From Salinicola salarius (GTDB lineage Bacteria; Pseudomonadota; Gammaproteobacteria; Pseudomonadales; Halomonadaceae), in contig NZ_PZJT01000009.1 in NCBI RefSeq assembly GCF_003206135.1, positions 59,387 through 123,386 of the forward strand: 64,000 nucleotides of DNA. Direction: 5' to 3'. The first letter of the stretch is position 1. Each line of letters opens with the position of its first letter. This document shows positions 40,124 through 47,512 of the stretch, piece by piece. The notes beneath the pieces are model-generated. The model saw only the letters and a program-made list of their open reading frames with translations. It searched no databases and had not been told where the DNA came from. A program made the position numbers and the translations under genes.

Positions 40124-41370
40124 TTAGGCGGGGGTGCGGCTGCAAGCCCGGGGCCGGGACTCGGGCTGGCGCTGCGTCAACGTGCCGACGAAGGCGGCGA
40201 GAGAGAGCAGGGCCACCAGGCTGCCGTAGACGTAGGTGGTGGGGATCAGCCCCAGATGCTGGGTCGCGATACCGCCGCACAACGCCAGCGTGCTCGCGGA
40301 GAGATAGCAGATCACGTAGAACGCCGCCATCAACGCCGAACGCTCGGTGGGTGGCGCCAGGGGCATGACGACGCGCATGGCGCCCATGAACGCGGCGCCG
40401 AAGCCGATACCAGCGATCGCCGTCCCGCCAGCAGGATCGCGCCCGACTGCTGATGGACACCCAGCAGCAGCCCCAGCATGCCGACGATCAGGCAGGCGGT
40501 GCCGAGCAATACGGCCAGCCTTGGCGGTCTGGCGCGAAGCGTCAGCACGCTGATACCGCCGATGAAAGGCAGCAGGAAGGTAATCAGGCAACCGACCAGC
40601 GGATTGTGAACGCCGCTGATTCTCTCCACCAGCGTCGGCCCCAGCGACAGCGAAAAGCCGCCCAGCGCCCAGGAGGAAACCACCGCCGGGATGACGCGAA
40701 ACAGCGGGCCGCGCACTGCCGGTGGAATATGCGCGCGCGGACGCAACGCCGCCAGCGCACCGGGCCGCGGTGTCACGCTCTCCGGAATCCGCGTGAGCCA
40801 TAGCCCCATCACGACGAGCAACACCATCAATATCAGATAGACCAGACGCATCGGCGCCGGTGCGTAAGCCACCAGCACGCCGGCAAACAGCGCCCCGATT
40901 CCCATGCCCGATAACGGCGCGATGCTTGCCAGCACCGGGCCGCGAGTATGGTCGCTGTCGAGCATCGCCGCTGCCAGCGCGCTGGTCACGATCCCGGTGG
41001 CCACGCCTTGCAGGATCCGGGCCGCCAGCACCCATGCCAGCCCGTCGGCAACCAGGAACAGCACCAGCGACAGGAGCTCGCCCACGATCGCCATGGCGAC
41101 GACCGGCCGCCGGCCGATGTAGTCGGACAGCGAGCCGGTGGTCAGCAACGCCAGCAGCAGCGCGAACACGTAACTGGCGAACACCAGCGTCAACCAGGTG
41201 GTCGAGAAATGCCAGGTCGTCTGGTAGAGCTGATACAGCGGCGTGGGTGCGCTGGAGGCCGCAAGAAACGTCACCATCAAAATCGCGTAGTAAACCAGTG
41301 AACCGAGACGAGGAGACGGATAGACATTGGTCTTGGGCGCAGACGCGGGCGGTGACATCGAGGAATCCAT
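40124..41370 (-). pseudogene. MFS transporter with a single-base frameshift
   Basis: The gene starts at 41370 (MDSSMSPPASAPKTNVYPS) and encodes a major-facilitator protein with the motif GSLSDYIGRRPVVAMAI between helices 2 and 3. It reads normally through LGVHQQSGAILLAG. From about 40424-40426 the homologous sequence (GTAIAGIGFGAAFMGAMRVV, continuing to TQRQPESRPRACSRTPA) is in another frame. On the coding strand GCGGGACG lacks one G compared with the GCGGGGACG needed to stay in frame. It is either a disrupted gene, a phase-variable run, or a sequencing error. It is divergent from the TetR gene, which probably controls it. Confidence 0.82.
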
Positions 41371-41374
41371 TAAT

Positions 41375-41433
41375 GCTAAAATTTTGCGTTAGCGGAGTTT
41401 GAGCTTAGCAGGCTCATAAAGCAAATATTTTGC
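41375..41433. promoter_or_regulatory. Two candidate TetR operators
   Basis: GCTAA-N9-TTAGC (41375-41393) overlaps the start region of the MFS gene, and GCAAATATTTTGC (41421-41433) is a near-perfect palindrome. Both contain ATTTTGCGTT. They lie between the divergent MFS and TetR genes. Confidence 0.55.
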
Positions 41434-41447
41434 GTTTGTATCTTTCG

Positions 41448-41486
41448 CATAGTTCTTTTGTATAGTCCTTTCGTATAGTTCTTTCG
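41448..41486 (+). repeat. Three tandem 13-bp repeats before the TetR gene
   Basis: CATAGTTCTTTTG, TATAGTCCTTTCG and TATAGTTCTTTCG are contiguous, with a partial copy TATCTTTCG before (41439-41447) and TGTAGT after. They end 14 bases before the TetR start and include TATAGT words that resemble -10 hexamers. Confidence 0.75.
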
Positions 41487-41500
41487 TGTAGTGGATAGTC

Positions 41501-42061
41501 ATGCCGATCAAAGAAGCCGTCAGACCGGGCGGCCGCAGCGCCCGGGTGCAGGAAGCCGTTCACCAGGCCGTTCGCGAACTGCAGGCCGTGACGCCACGCG
41601 ACGAACTGACGGTGCCCCGAATCGCGGAGCGAGCCGGTGTCACGCCATCGACGATCTATCGCCGCTGGGGCAACCTTTCGGAGCTGGTTGCCGATGTCTC
41701 GCTGGAGCGGATGCGCCCCGACGACGACCCCGTGGATACCGGTACGCTGGCCGGCGACCTGCAGGCCTGGGGCGAGCAGTATCTCGAGGAGATGACCTCG
41801 GTGCCGGGGCAGCGCGCGCTCAACGACGTCATGGCCAGCGCCGACGGCGGGCGCCGGGAGCGTTGCTATCGCTACGGCGAGTCGCTCATGGGCACGCTGC
41901 GAGAGCGGGCCCTGGTGCGCGGTGAAGGCGCGCCCTCGGTGGCACGGCTCATCGACGGCATCATCGCGCCGATGACTTATCGGCTGCTTTACGATCCGGA
42001 AGCGGCCACGACCGACAACCTGCAGCGATGGATCGCCGGCACGTTGACGAACGAGGAGTGA
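41501..42061 (+). CDS. TetR/AcrR-family transcriptional regulator
   Basis: A 186-residue regulator with an N-terminal helix-turn-helix: LTVPRIAERAGVTPSTIYRRWGNLSELVADV (quoted in part: IAERAGVTPSTIYRRW). The C-terminal ligand domain (GDLQAWGEQYLEEMTSVPGQR... and IDGIIAPMTYRLLYDPE) fits the TetR_C_11-type subgroup. It is divergent from the broken MFS exporter and probably represses it and itself from the operators between 41375 and 41433. No clear Shine-Dalgarno precedes the ATG. Confidence 0.88.
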   Translation: MPIKEAVRPGGRSARVQEAVHQAVRELQAVTPRDELTVPRIAERAGVTPSTIYRRWGNLSELVADVSLERMRPDDDPVDTGTLAGDLQAWGEQYLEEMTSVPGQRALNDVMASADGGRRERCYRYGESLMGTLRERALVRGEGAPSVARLIDGIIAPMTYRLLYDPEAATTDNLQRWIAGTLTNEE

Positions 42062-42176
42062 GTCGGCACCGAGACGGCCATCGCAGCATCCCAAGACCAT
42101 GGCTCGCGGTCGTCCGGTTGCGCATCGGCGAGCCAGAACTGTCGAGTTGGCAACCCGGCGATCAAAGTCCAACCCG

Positions 42177-42193
42177 CGTTAACTTGATTAACG
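42177..42193. repeat. Inverted repeat upstream of the mntP promoter
   Basis: CGTTAA-CTTGA-TTAACG, a perfect 6-bp dyad about 55 bases before the -35 element. GAATTT-N7-AAATTC (42218-42236) lies between. Either could bind a regulator; the second could also end the TetR transcript. The rest of 42062-42245 shows nothing else. Confidence 0.45.
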
Positions 42194-42245
42194 TCAACGA
42201 CACGAATTAACCAGGGTGAATTTTTTCTTTAAATTCAATCATTTA

Positions 42246-42274
42246 TTGATATCTGGCGGGCAGGCGTCTATAGT
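42246..42274 (+). promoter_or_regulatory. Sigma-70 promoter of mntP
   Basis: TTGATA (42246-42251), a 17-base spacer and TATAGT (42269-42274). Transcription would begin near 42281, at the start of the riboswitch. Confidence 0.75.
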
Positions 42275-42281
42275 CTGAACC

Positions 42282-42455
42282 CTCCTTGGGGAGTAGCCGA
42301 TCACCGCCGACCAGACCTCGGCGGTGATGTTCGTGTCAACATGCTCGGCGATGCCGTGGCACGAACGCCGGATCCGGTTGGCGAGACCATGGACATTCGC
42401 GGTGCAGAGTCGGGCACGGTGGATGTCGTGGTGATACCACCGGCTGGATAAAATC
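42282..42455 (+). promoter_or_regulatory. yybP-ykoY manganese riboswitch and expression platform
   Basis: The mntP leader contains the two hallmark segments of the yybP-ykoY (mn-sensing) riboswitch: TTGGGGAGTAGCCG at about 42286-42299 and TTGGCGAGACCATGG at about 42378-42392. Between them are GTTCGTGTCAACATGCTCGG and the stems CACCGCCGA/TCGGCGGTG (42302-42327). The same type of leader precedes E. coli mntP. The segment 42393-42455 holds GTGGTGATACCAC-type hairpins close to the start codon, so control is probably at translation. Mn(II) binding should raise mntP expression. Confidence 0.88.
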
Positions 42456-43037
42456 ATGAACCCTGCTTCTCTCGTCATACTCGCCTTTGCCATGTCGACC
42501 GATGCGTTTGCCGCGTCGATCGGCAAGGGTGCTGCTCTCAGACGTACTCGCTTCCCCGAAGCGCTTCGTATCGGCGTCATCTTCGGCACGGTCGAAGCGA
42601 TCACACCGGTCATTGGCTGGGCCATCGGGCTGGCGGCGACTCGCTTCGTCTCCGAGTGGGATCACTGGATCGCGTTCGTGCTGCTGGGCGCGCTCGGTAC
42701 CCACATGATCTGGGAGGGGTTCAAGCCCGTCGAGCCAGAGGCGAACGACGAGAAGGCGCCGGAGCGAAAGTCGGTCTGGCTGCTCGCCGTCACGGCCCTG
42801 GCGACCAGTATCGATGCCATGGCGGTGGGGGTGACGCTGGCGTTCGCCGACGTGAATATCGTGGTGGCGGCGGTGGCGATCGGGCTGGCGACGACGCTGA
42901 TGGTCACCATCGGCATCATGCTTGGCCGTGCGATCGGCTCGCTGATCGGCAAGCGCGCCGAAATCGCGGGTGGCGTGGTGCTGATCGCCATCGGCATCAC
43001 GGTCGTCTACGAGCATCTGTTCGTCCAAGTGGGTTGA
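42456..43037 (+). CDS. mntP: Manganese efflux pump MntP
   Basis: A 193-residue membrane protein with six predicted helices and the two repeated halves of the family: [21 protein letters not shown] and [21 protein letters not shown], each with the conserved Asp used in Mn transport. The cytosolic loop ([16 protein letters not shown]) is charged. It exports Mn(II). It lies directly behind the manganese riboswitch, which supports the assignment. NrdF in this cluster of genes is a Mn enzyme, but no direct link is implied. Confidence 0.95.
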   Translation: MNPASLVILAFAMSTDAFAASIGKGAALRRTRFPEALRIGVIFGTVEAITPVIGWAIGLAATRFVSEWDHWIAFVLLGALGTHMIWEGFKPVEPEANDEKAPERKSVWLLAVTALATSIDAMAVGVTLAFADVNIVVAAVAIGLATTLMVTIGIMLGRAIGSLIGKRAEIAGGVVLIAIGITVVYEHLFVQVG

Positions 43038-43137
43038 AGCGCCGCTTCCCGGCCCATACCTTCCTGCCACGGCCGCATGACCATGCGGTCGTGTCGTGTC
43101 TGATACTTCGACATTCTCCCGCTATTCAGGAGCCGAT

Positions 43138-43290
43138 ATGAAACCGCATCCCATCCGGGACAACGCGCTCAAGGCGGCGTTGCGCTCGCCTCAATTCCGT
43201 CAGCAGCAACAGAAGCCCAAGAAAGGCAAAGGCAGCTATTCGCGCAAGGGGCGTGCGCCTCGGGGAGGGCACTATCGCCAAGCGGCTTGA
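43138..43290 (+). CDS. arfA: Alternative ribosome-rescue factor ArfA, short form
   Basis: A 50-residue basic protein, MKPHPIRDNALKAALRSPQF..., with the ArfA core DNALKAAL, FRQQQQKPKKGKGSYSRKGR. E. coli ArfA has IKDNAIEALLHDPLFRQ and KKGKGSYMRKGK at the same places. ArfA recruits RF2 to free ribosomes stalled on mRNAs without stop codons when tmRNA fails. In E. coli the gene encodes a 72-residue form that is cut short through an mRNA hairpin; here the ORF already stops at the functional length. CAGGAG lies eight bases upstream. Too short for many gene finders. Confidence 0.88.
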   Translation: MKPHPIRDNALKAALRSPQFRQQQQKPKKGKGSYSRKGRAPRGGHYRQAA

Positions 43291-43486
43291 GGCAATTTCG
43301 GTCTCGGGCTGTTTCGCCATGGTGCCTTCCCCTCTCTCTTTTCCTGCTGCTATCTCTCCATCCGCTTCCTCGTCATCTGCTATCGCACCGCCCGCTCTCT
43401 CCCGGCTCGCATTCACCTCCTCTTGATTTGCCATGCTTCGCGTGGCGGCGTCTATGCTGAGACATCGATCATCTCCGGGAGTCCCC

Positions 43487-44098
43487 ATGTCGACCTCGTC
43501 TTCGCTCTGGCAGAGCTCGCTTGCCGATTTTCAGCACGCCGTCGAAACGCGCTCCACCCCGGGCTGTGGTGCCGCCGCCGCGCTGAATGGATGCCTGGGA
43601 TTATCGTTGATTCTCAAGGGGGTGCGGTTGCATCGCGGCGAATCCGATCGCGATCTTCACCGCCGGCTGGTTGCCGAGGGTGATGCGCTCCATGACGCGT
43701 TGGCCAGCGCCGTGGATGACGATGCCGCGGCGTTTGCCGACTATCTCGACGCGCAGCATCTGCCACATGACACCGATGCCGAGGCGAACCGGCGTGATTC
43801 GGCGCTGCGCGAGGCCCGCGACGCCTCGATCCGGATTCCGCTGGCCGCTGCCGAGCGGTGTCGTGAAGGGCTGGCGTTGGCGGTCGAGGCGTTGGCTATG
43901 ACATCCGAGGCGATGCGCAGCGATACCCTGGCCGGTGCCACGATGCTCAGGGCAGCCCTGGAGGCGTTGTTGATCGGCGTAGAGGCCAACCTGGAAGCAC
44001 TGGCCGACCAGGCGTCGCGCCGGGAGCTGGAGACGCGCTGTGGTGCGCTTCGTGCCGACGCTCGCGCCCACTGTCGGCGGCTGGGCCTGGACGCCTGA
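43487..44098 (+). CDS. Cyclodeaminase/cyclohydrolase family protein
   Basis: A 203-residue, almost fully helical protein of the formiminotransferase-cyclodeaminase family (PF04961). STPGCGAAAALNGCLGLSLILK is the conserved N-terminal helix region (usually PGGGSxAA, here PGCGAAA); RIPLAAAERCREGLALAVEAL and SDTLAGATMLRAALEALLIGVEANL follow. Relatives act in one-carbon (formimino-folate) metabolism. No folate gene is adjacent, so the role is open. I chose the ATG at 43487 because GGGAG lies upstream; ATG at 43433 would add 18 unconserved residues. Confidence 0.78.
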   Translation: MSTSSSLWQSSLADFQHAVETRSTPGCGAAAALNGCLGLSLILKGVRLHRGESDRDLHRRLVAEGDALHDALASAVDDDAAAFADYLDAQHLPHDTDAEANRRDSALREARDASIRIPLAAAERCREGLALAVEALAMTSEAMRSDTLAGATMLRAALEALLIGVEANLEALADQASRRELETRCGALRADARAHCRRLGLDA

Positions 44099-44127
44099 TC
44101 GTGGCGTTGCGCTGTCGGCGATCTGTT

Positions 44128-44733
44128 TCAGCCCGGTATCAGCACGCTCCACCACGCTACGCCCAGCAATAGAAAAGCCAGCCCCCGGTTGAACCATTGC
44201 CATTGATGCGATGTGCGAAACAGCCGGCCGACGCCGCTGCCCATCAGCGCCCAGCACGCCAGACAAGGCACGGCGATGCCGCCGAAGATGAGCGCCAACA
44301 CGGCAATATGTATCGTGCTGGTGGTGCCATCGGTGAACACGCCGACGACCGAGAACGCCATCATCCAGGTCTTGGGATTGACCAGTTGCAGGCCGGCGGC
44401 CTGCAGGGCGCCGAAATGCGGTGCCCGGCCAGATGCCTCGCTCTCCAGCGTCGGCGGCGGGCTGCGATAGAGCTTCAAGGCCAGCCAGCTCAGCCAGGCG
44501 ACGCCGACTACCGCCATGACGTGGCGCACGAGCGGATGGGCCAGCAGGGTCTGTGCCAGGCCCCCACCGATGATCAGCACGATCAGGGCGGCCGCCAGAC
44601 TGGCCCCGAAGACCGCGGGTAGCGCGCGTTTCCAGCCCTGCCGCGCGCCCTGCGTCAGGATCAGCAGGTTGGTTGGCCCCGGCGTGATCGAGGCGACGAA
44701 GGCGAAAAGCGTGAAGGGCAGCCAGGACGACAT
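44128..44733 (-). CDS. LysE/RhtB-family amino acid exporter
   Basis: A 201-residue membrane protein with about six helices. The signature FVASITPGPTNLLILTQGARQGWKRALP is typical (quoted in parts: FVASITPGPTNLLIL and GARQGWKRALP), as are LQLVNPKTWMMAF and the hydrophobic C-terminus. Relatives export lysine, homoserine, threonine or cysteine-pathway compounds; the substrate is not certain. The start at 44733 has GAGGAG upstream. It lies 117 bases downstream of the AraC-type gene on the same strand, which probably controls it. Confidence 0.88.
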   Translation of the reverse strand: MSSWLPFTLFAFVASITPGPTNLLILTQGARQGWKRALPAVFGASLAAALIVLIIGGGLAQTLLAHPLVRHVMAVVGVAWLSWLALKLYRSPPPTLESEASGRAPHFGALQAAGLQLVNPKTWMMAFSVVGVFTDGTTSTIHIAVLALIFGGIAVPCLACWALMGSGVGRLFRTSHQWQWFNRGLAFLLLGVAWWSVLIPG

Positions 44734-44850
44734 GGACAACTCCTCGAAAGTCGGGAGCGTCACTATGACGTCGGCGGGCGTTGGCGTCTGGAAGGTTTGA
44801 GCAGCCGTGCGGCACGAGCGGGCTGAACGACTCGACCCCGTGAGCCATTG

Positions 44851-45687
44851 TCAGCGCGATGGCCGGCAACGACGGCGATAGTCGGCCGGCGTCAAACCGT
44901 AGGCGCGGCGAAACCAGCGGCCCAGATGGCTCTGGTCGGCGAACCCCAGTTGGCTGGCCACGATGGCGGGTGACTCGCCGGTGGCGAGACGCTGGCGGGC
45001 GAGACTCAAGCGCAGCTGGATCAGATAGGCATGGGGCGCCAGGCCGAAGGCAGCCTTGAAGGCGCGGGTCAGGCGGAAACGGTCGACGCCGCACTCTTCG
45101 GCGAGCGTCTGCAGACCGATATCGCTGTCACAATGGGCGTGCAGGTATGCCTGGGCACGTCGCGCCACGCGGGGCAGGCGCGGGTCGTCGTCCCGGCGTC
45201 GCCGGCGCCAGCCCAGATGCGGAAGCATGCCCTGCAGCAGGGTGTCGAGTGCAGCGTCGCGCTGCAGTCGCGTGCCCGGCTCGCGCAGTGTGGTAAAAGC
45301 GTGGGCGACGGCGGCGATCAATGGCGCGTCGTCGACCAGGGTCGTGGTAAAGCCCGGCTCCCCCGAGGCGAGGCCCGGCGTACCGAACTGGCGCAGTTCG
45401 CGTTGCAGCCAGGCCGCATCGATGTAGAGCATGGAGTAGGTGAAGCCGCCGCTGGCCGGTGCGTGTCCATCATGGATCTCCCCCGGCTCGACAAAGAAGA
45501 GGCGGCCCGGCGTGCTGTCGTGTCGCGAGTGTCGGCAGTGGAACTGCTGCACGCCCTGTTCGGTGAAGCCGACCAGGTAGCTGTCGTGCCAGTGCGGATC
45601 GTAGGCATGGCCCTCGAAATGGGCGCGGATCGTCTCGATGCCCGTATCGCCATCCTGTTGCAGGTCGATCCAGTTCGTCGATGTCAT
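44851..45687 (-). CDS. AraC-family transcriptional regulator
   Basis: A 278-residue regulator with an N-terminal cupin-like ligand domain (YDPHWHDSYLVGFTEQGVQQFHCR, FVEPGEIHDGHA) and a C-terminal double helix-turn-helix (LQTLAEECGVDRFRLTRAFKAAFG and VASQLGFADQSHLGRWFRRAYGLTPADYRR). This layout often senses an amino acid or amine. It lies upstream of the LysE exporter and divergent from nothing in this stretch (rhtA is also reverse-strand, upstream), suggesting control of lysE. Confidence 0.9.
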   Translation of the reverse strand: MTSTNWIDLQQDGDTGIETIRAHFEGHAYDPHWHDSYLVGFTEQGVQQFHCRHSRHDSTPGRLFFVEPGEIHDGHAPASGGFTYSMLYIDAAWLQRELRQFGTPGLASGEPGFTTTLVDDAPLIAAVAHAFTTLREPGTRLQRDAALDTLLQGMLPHLGWRRRRRDDDPRLPRVARRAQAYLHAHCDSDIGLQTLAEECGVDRFRLTRAFKAAFGLAPHAYLIQLRLSLARQRLATGESPAIVASQLGFADQSHLGRWFRRAYGLTPADYRRRCRPSR

Positions 45688-45807
45688 GCTGCCTCCCGCC
45701 CCACGGTCGATGCGGTATGCCGTCTCGATCCGTCAGCATGCCAGCACGAGCGACGCTTGTCTGGAACGTTCGTGCGGCTAAACCTTCGAGCCAGCTCCCG
45801 AGGCGCC

Positions 45808-46701
45808 TCAGTCCGGGGCTGGGGTCTCGAAGGTATCGCGTCGGCGCACCGTCAGCGTGGTGCCGATCGAGGCGACGATGATCAGGCCGATGGCCAGCCA
45901 CTGCAGGCCGCTCAGGAGCTGGCTCAGGAACAGCAGGCCGGAGAGCGCGCCGATCGCCGGCTCCAGGCTCATCAGCGTGCCGAAAGTCTGGGTCGGCAGG
46001 CGCGGCAGCGCCACCATTTCGAGCGTGTAGGGCAGGGCCGTGGAGAGCACGGCGACGGCGAATGCCAGCGGGAGGACTTCCGGGGCGAAAATCGCCGGGC
46101 CGACGTCGATCAGGCCGACGGGGGCGATCACTACCGCCGCGATGGTGATGCCCAGCGTGGCGCTCTGGGCCCCGTTGATCGATCCCGCCTTCTGGCCGAA
46201 CAGGATATACAGCGCCCAGCAGACGCCGGCTCCCAGTGCGCAGGCCGCGCCGTAAGGGTCGACCGGGCCGTTGCTGTCATCGCCCAGCAGCAGGAGACAC
46301 GCCAGGCCGAACACGGCGAATGCCACCCACAGCAGGTCCAGCCAGCGTCGCGAGGAGAGCAGCGCCACGGTGAGCGGCCCGGTAAACTCCAGCGCCACCG
46401 CGATACCCAGCGGCACCGTCTGCAGCGCCTGGTAGAACAGCAGGTTCATGATGCCGAGCGCGACGCCATAGACGAGCGTCGACTTCCAGGCGCGGCGGCT
46501 CAGTGGCTGGCGCCAGGGCCGCATCACGATCAGCAGGATCAGCGCAGCGAGAATCAGGCGAATCGAGGTCGTGCCGGTGGCGCCGATGACCGGAAACAGC
46601 GATTTGGCGATGGACGCGCCGGTCTGGATCGAACACATTGCCACGATCAGCATGGCCACCGGCCAGGCTCTGGCCACGAATTCACGCATGGCGACTGACA
46701 T
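45808..46701 (-). CDS. rhtA: RhtA/EamA-family amino acid exporter
   Basis: A 297-residue membrane protein with about ten helices, similar in length to E. coli RhtA (295), the threonine/homoserine exporter. Characteristic segments are SIQTGASIAKSLFPVIGATGTTSIRL, ALEFTGPLTVALLSSRRWLD and LSTALPYTLEMVALPRLPTQTFGTLMSLEPAIGAL (quoted in part). The start at 46701 has a strong CAGGAGGTG. It is divergent from the XRE/cupin regulator, with the promoter given at 46790-46818. Confidence 0.87.
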   Translation of the reverse strand: MSVAMREFVARAWPVAMLIVAMCSIQTGASIAKSLFPVIGATGTTSIRLILAALILLIVMRPWRQPLSRRAWKSTLVYGVALGIMNLLFYQALQTVPLGIAVALEFTGPLTVALLSSRRWLDLLWVAFAVFGLACLLLLGDDSNGPVDPYGAACALGAGVCWALYILFGQKAGSINGAQSATLGITIAAVVIAPVGLIDVGPAIFAPEVLPLAFAVAVLSTALPYTLEMVALPRLPTQTFGTLMSLEPAIGALSGLLFLSQLLSGLQWLAIGLIIVASIGTTLTVRRRDTFETPAPD

Positions 46702-46789
46702 GACACCTCCTGAGGTCTGCGGCATGATGGCTCGCCAGACGTTGCCACTCGCCGAACCGGCGGTCGAGGGGCATTCGACGAGAGCCGCA

Positions 46790-46818
46790 ATTGTACGGAT
46801 GGGCAATATATTGCACAA
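46790..46818 (-). promoter_or_regulatory. rhtA promoter with overlapping palindromic operator
   Basis: On the reverse strand TTGTGC (46818-46813), a 17-base spacer and TACAAT (46795-46790) form a good promoter. A perfect 12-base palindrome GCAATATATTGC (46803-46814) lies in the -35/spacer region and also overlaps the start of the divergent regulator gene, so the regulator could block both. Confidence 0.68.
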
Positions 46819-47371
46819 GTCTAGCGAGCGCCCCGACGTGCTGGTTCATGTGGCGGCCAACGTCCGGCGCCTGCGTCAGGCCGCGGGGCTGAGCCAGCAG
46901 GCGCTGGCGGATCAGGCCGGCGTGAGTCGGCGCATGCTGGTCAATATCGAGAAGGGCGACGTCAACGTCAGCCTGAGCACGCTCGATCGCCTGGCCGAAG
47001 CGCTGGGCGTGCTGTTCTACGCGCTGGTCCAGCCGCCGGGCAGCGAGGATTCGGCGCGCATCGACGAAGTCGCCTGGGTGGGAAAGCACCCCGCGAGTCG
47101 CGCCCGGCTGATGGCGAGCAAGCCGGCGCGGCAGGAGGTCGAACTGTGGTCCTGGTCGCTGGAGCCGGGAGACAGCTACGAATCGGCCGCCGACGACACC
47201 GGCTGGCACGAGATGCTGGTGGTGATCGAGGGCACGCTGACCCTGGAGCTGGACGATCGCTGCGTGACGATCGAGGCCGGCGACTTCCATGTCTATCCCA
47301 GCGACCAGTCCTACCGCTACCGCAATGAAGGGCCGGGTCGGCTGCGCTTCATCCGCAACGTGGTGTATTGA
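46799..47371 (+). CDS. XRE-family regulator with C-terminal cupin domain
   Basis: A 190-residue protein with an N-terminal helix-turn-helix (VRRLRQAAGLSQQALADQAGVSRRMLVNIEKG) and a C-terminal cupin (WHEMLVVIEGTLTLELDDR and VYPSDQSYRYRNEGPGRLRF). Proteins of this build sense small ligands and regulate transporters. The ATG at 46799 overlaps the palindromic operator, so a later GTG could be the true start. It is divergent from rhtA and likely represses it. No Shine-Dalgarno is evident, so the mRNA may be near leaderless. Confidence 0.87.
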   Translation: MGNILHKSSERPDVLVHVAANVRRLRQAAGLSQQALADQAGVSRRMLVNIEKGDVNVSLSTLDRLAEALGVLFYALVQPPGSEDSARIDEVAWVGKHPASRARLMASKPARQEVELWSWSLEPGDSYESAADDTGWHEMLVVIEGTLTLELDDRCVTIEAGDFHVYPSDQSYRYRNEGPGRLRFIRNVVY

Positions 47372-47512
47372 ACAGCCAGAGCGCAGGCCGTGGAGGGTGC
47401 CGCTTTAGCGGGCTGGCGGTTCCGGTCTTCACGCTTTTCGCGCATGATGGGCGGCACCGTTTTTGCGCCCGACGATGCCCGTCGGCGCACAGTGCCGAGG
47501 ATCGAAATCGTC

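Noticed and set aside
40380-40450. Programmed frameshift in the MFS gene
   Set aside because: No slippery heptamer or downstream structure typical of programmed shifting is visible; a simple base loss explains it better.
40072-40453. Small forward ORFs over the end of the MFS gene
   Set aside because: They are Arg-rich shadows and have no ribosome binding site.
45031-46698. 555-residue open frame antisense to araC and rhtA
   Set aside because: It is Arg/Gln-rich, low in complexity, and overlaps two well supported genes.
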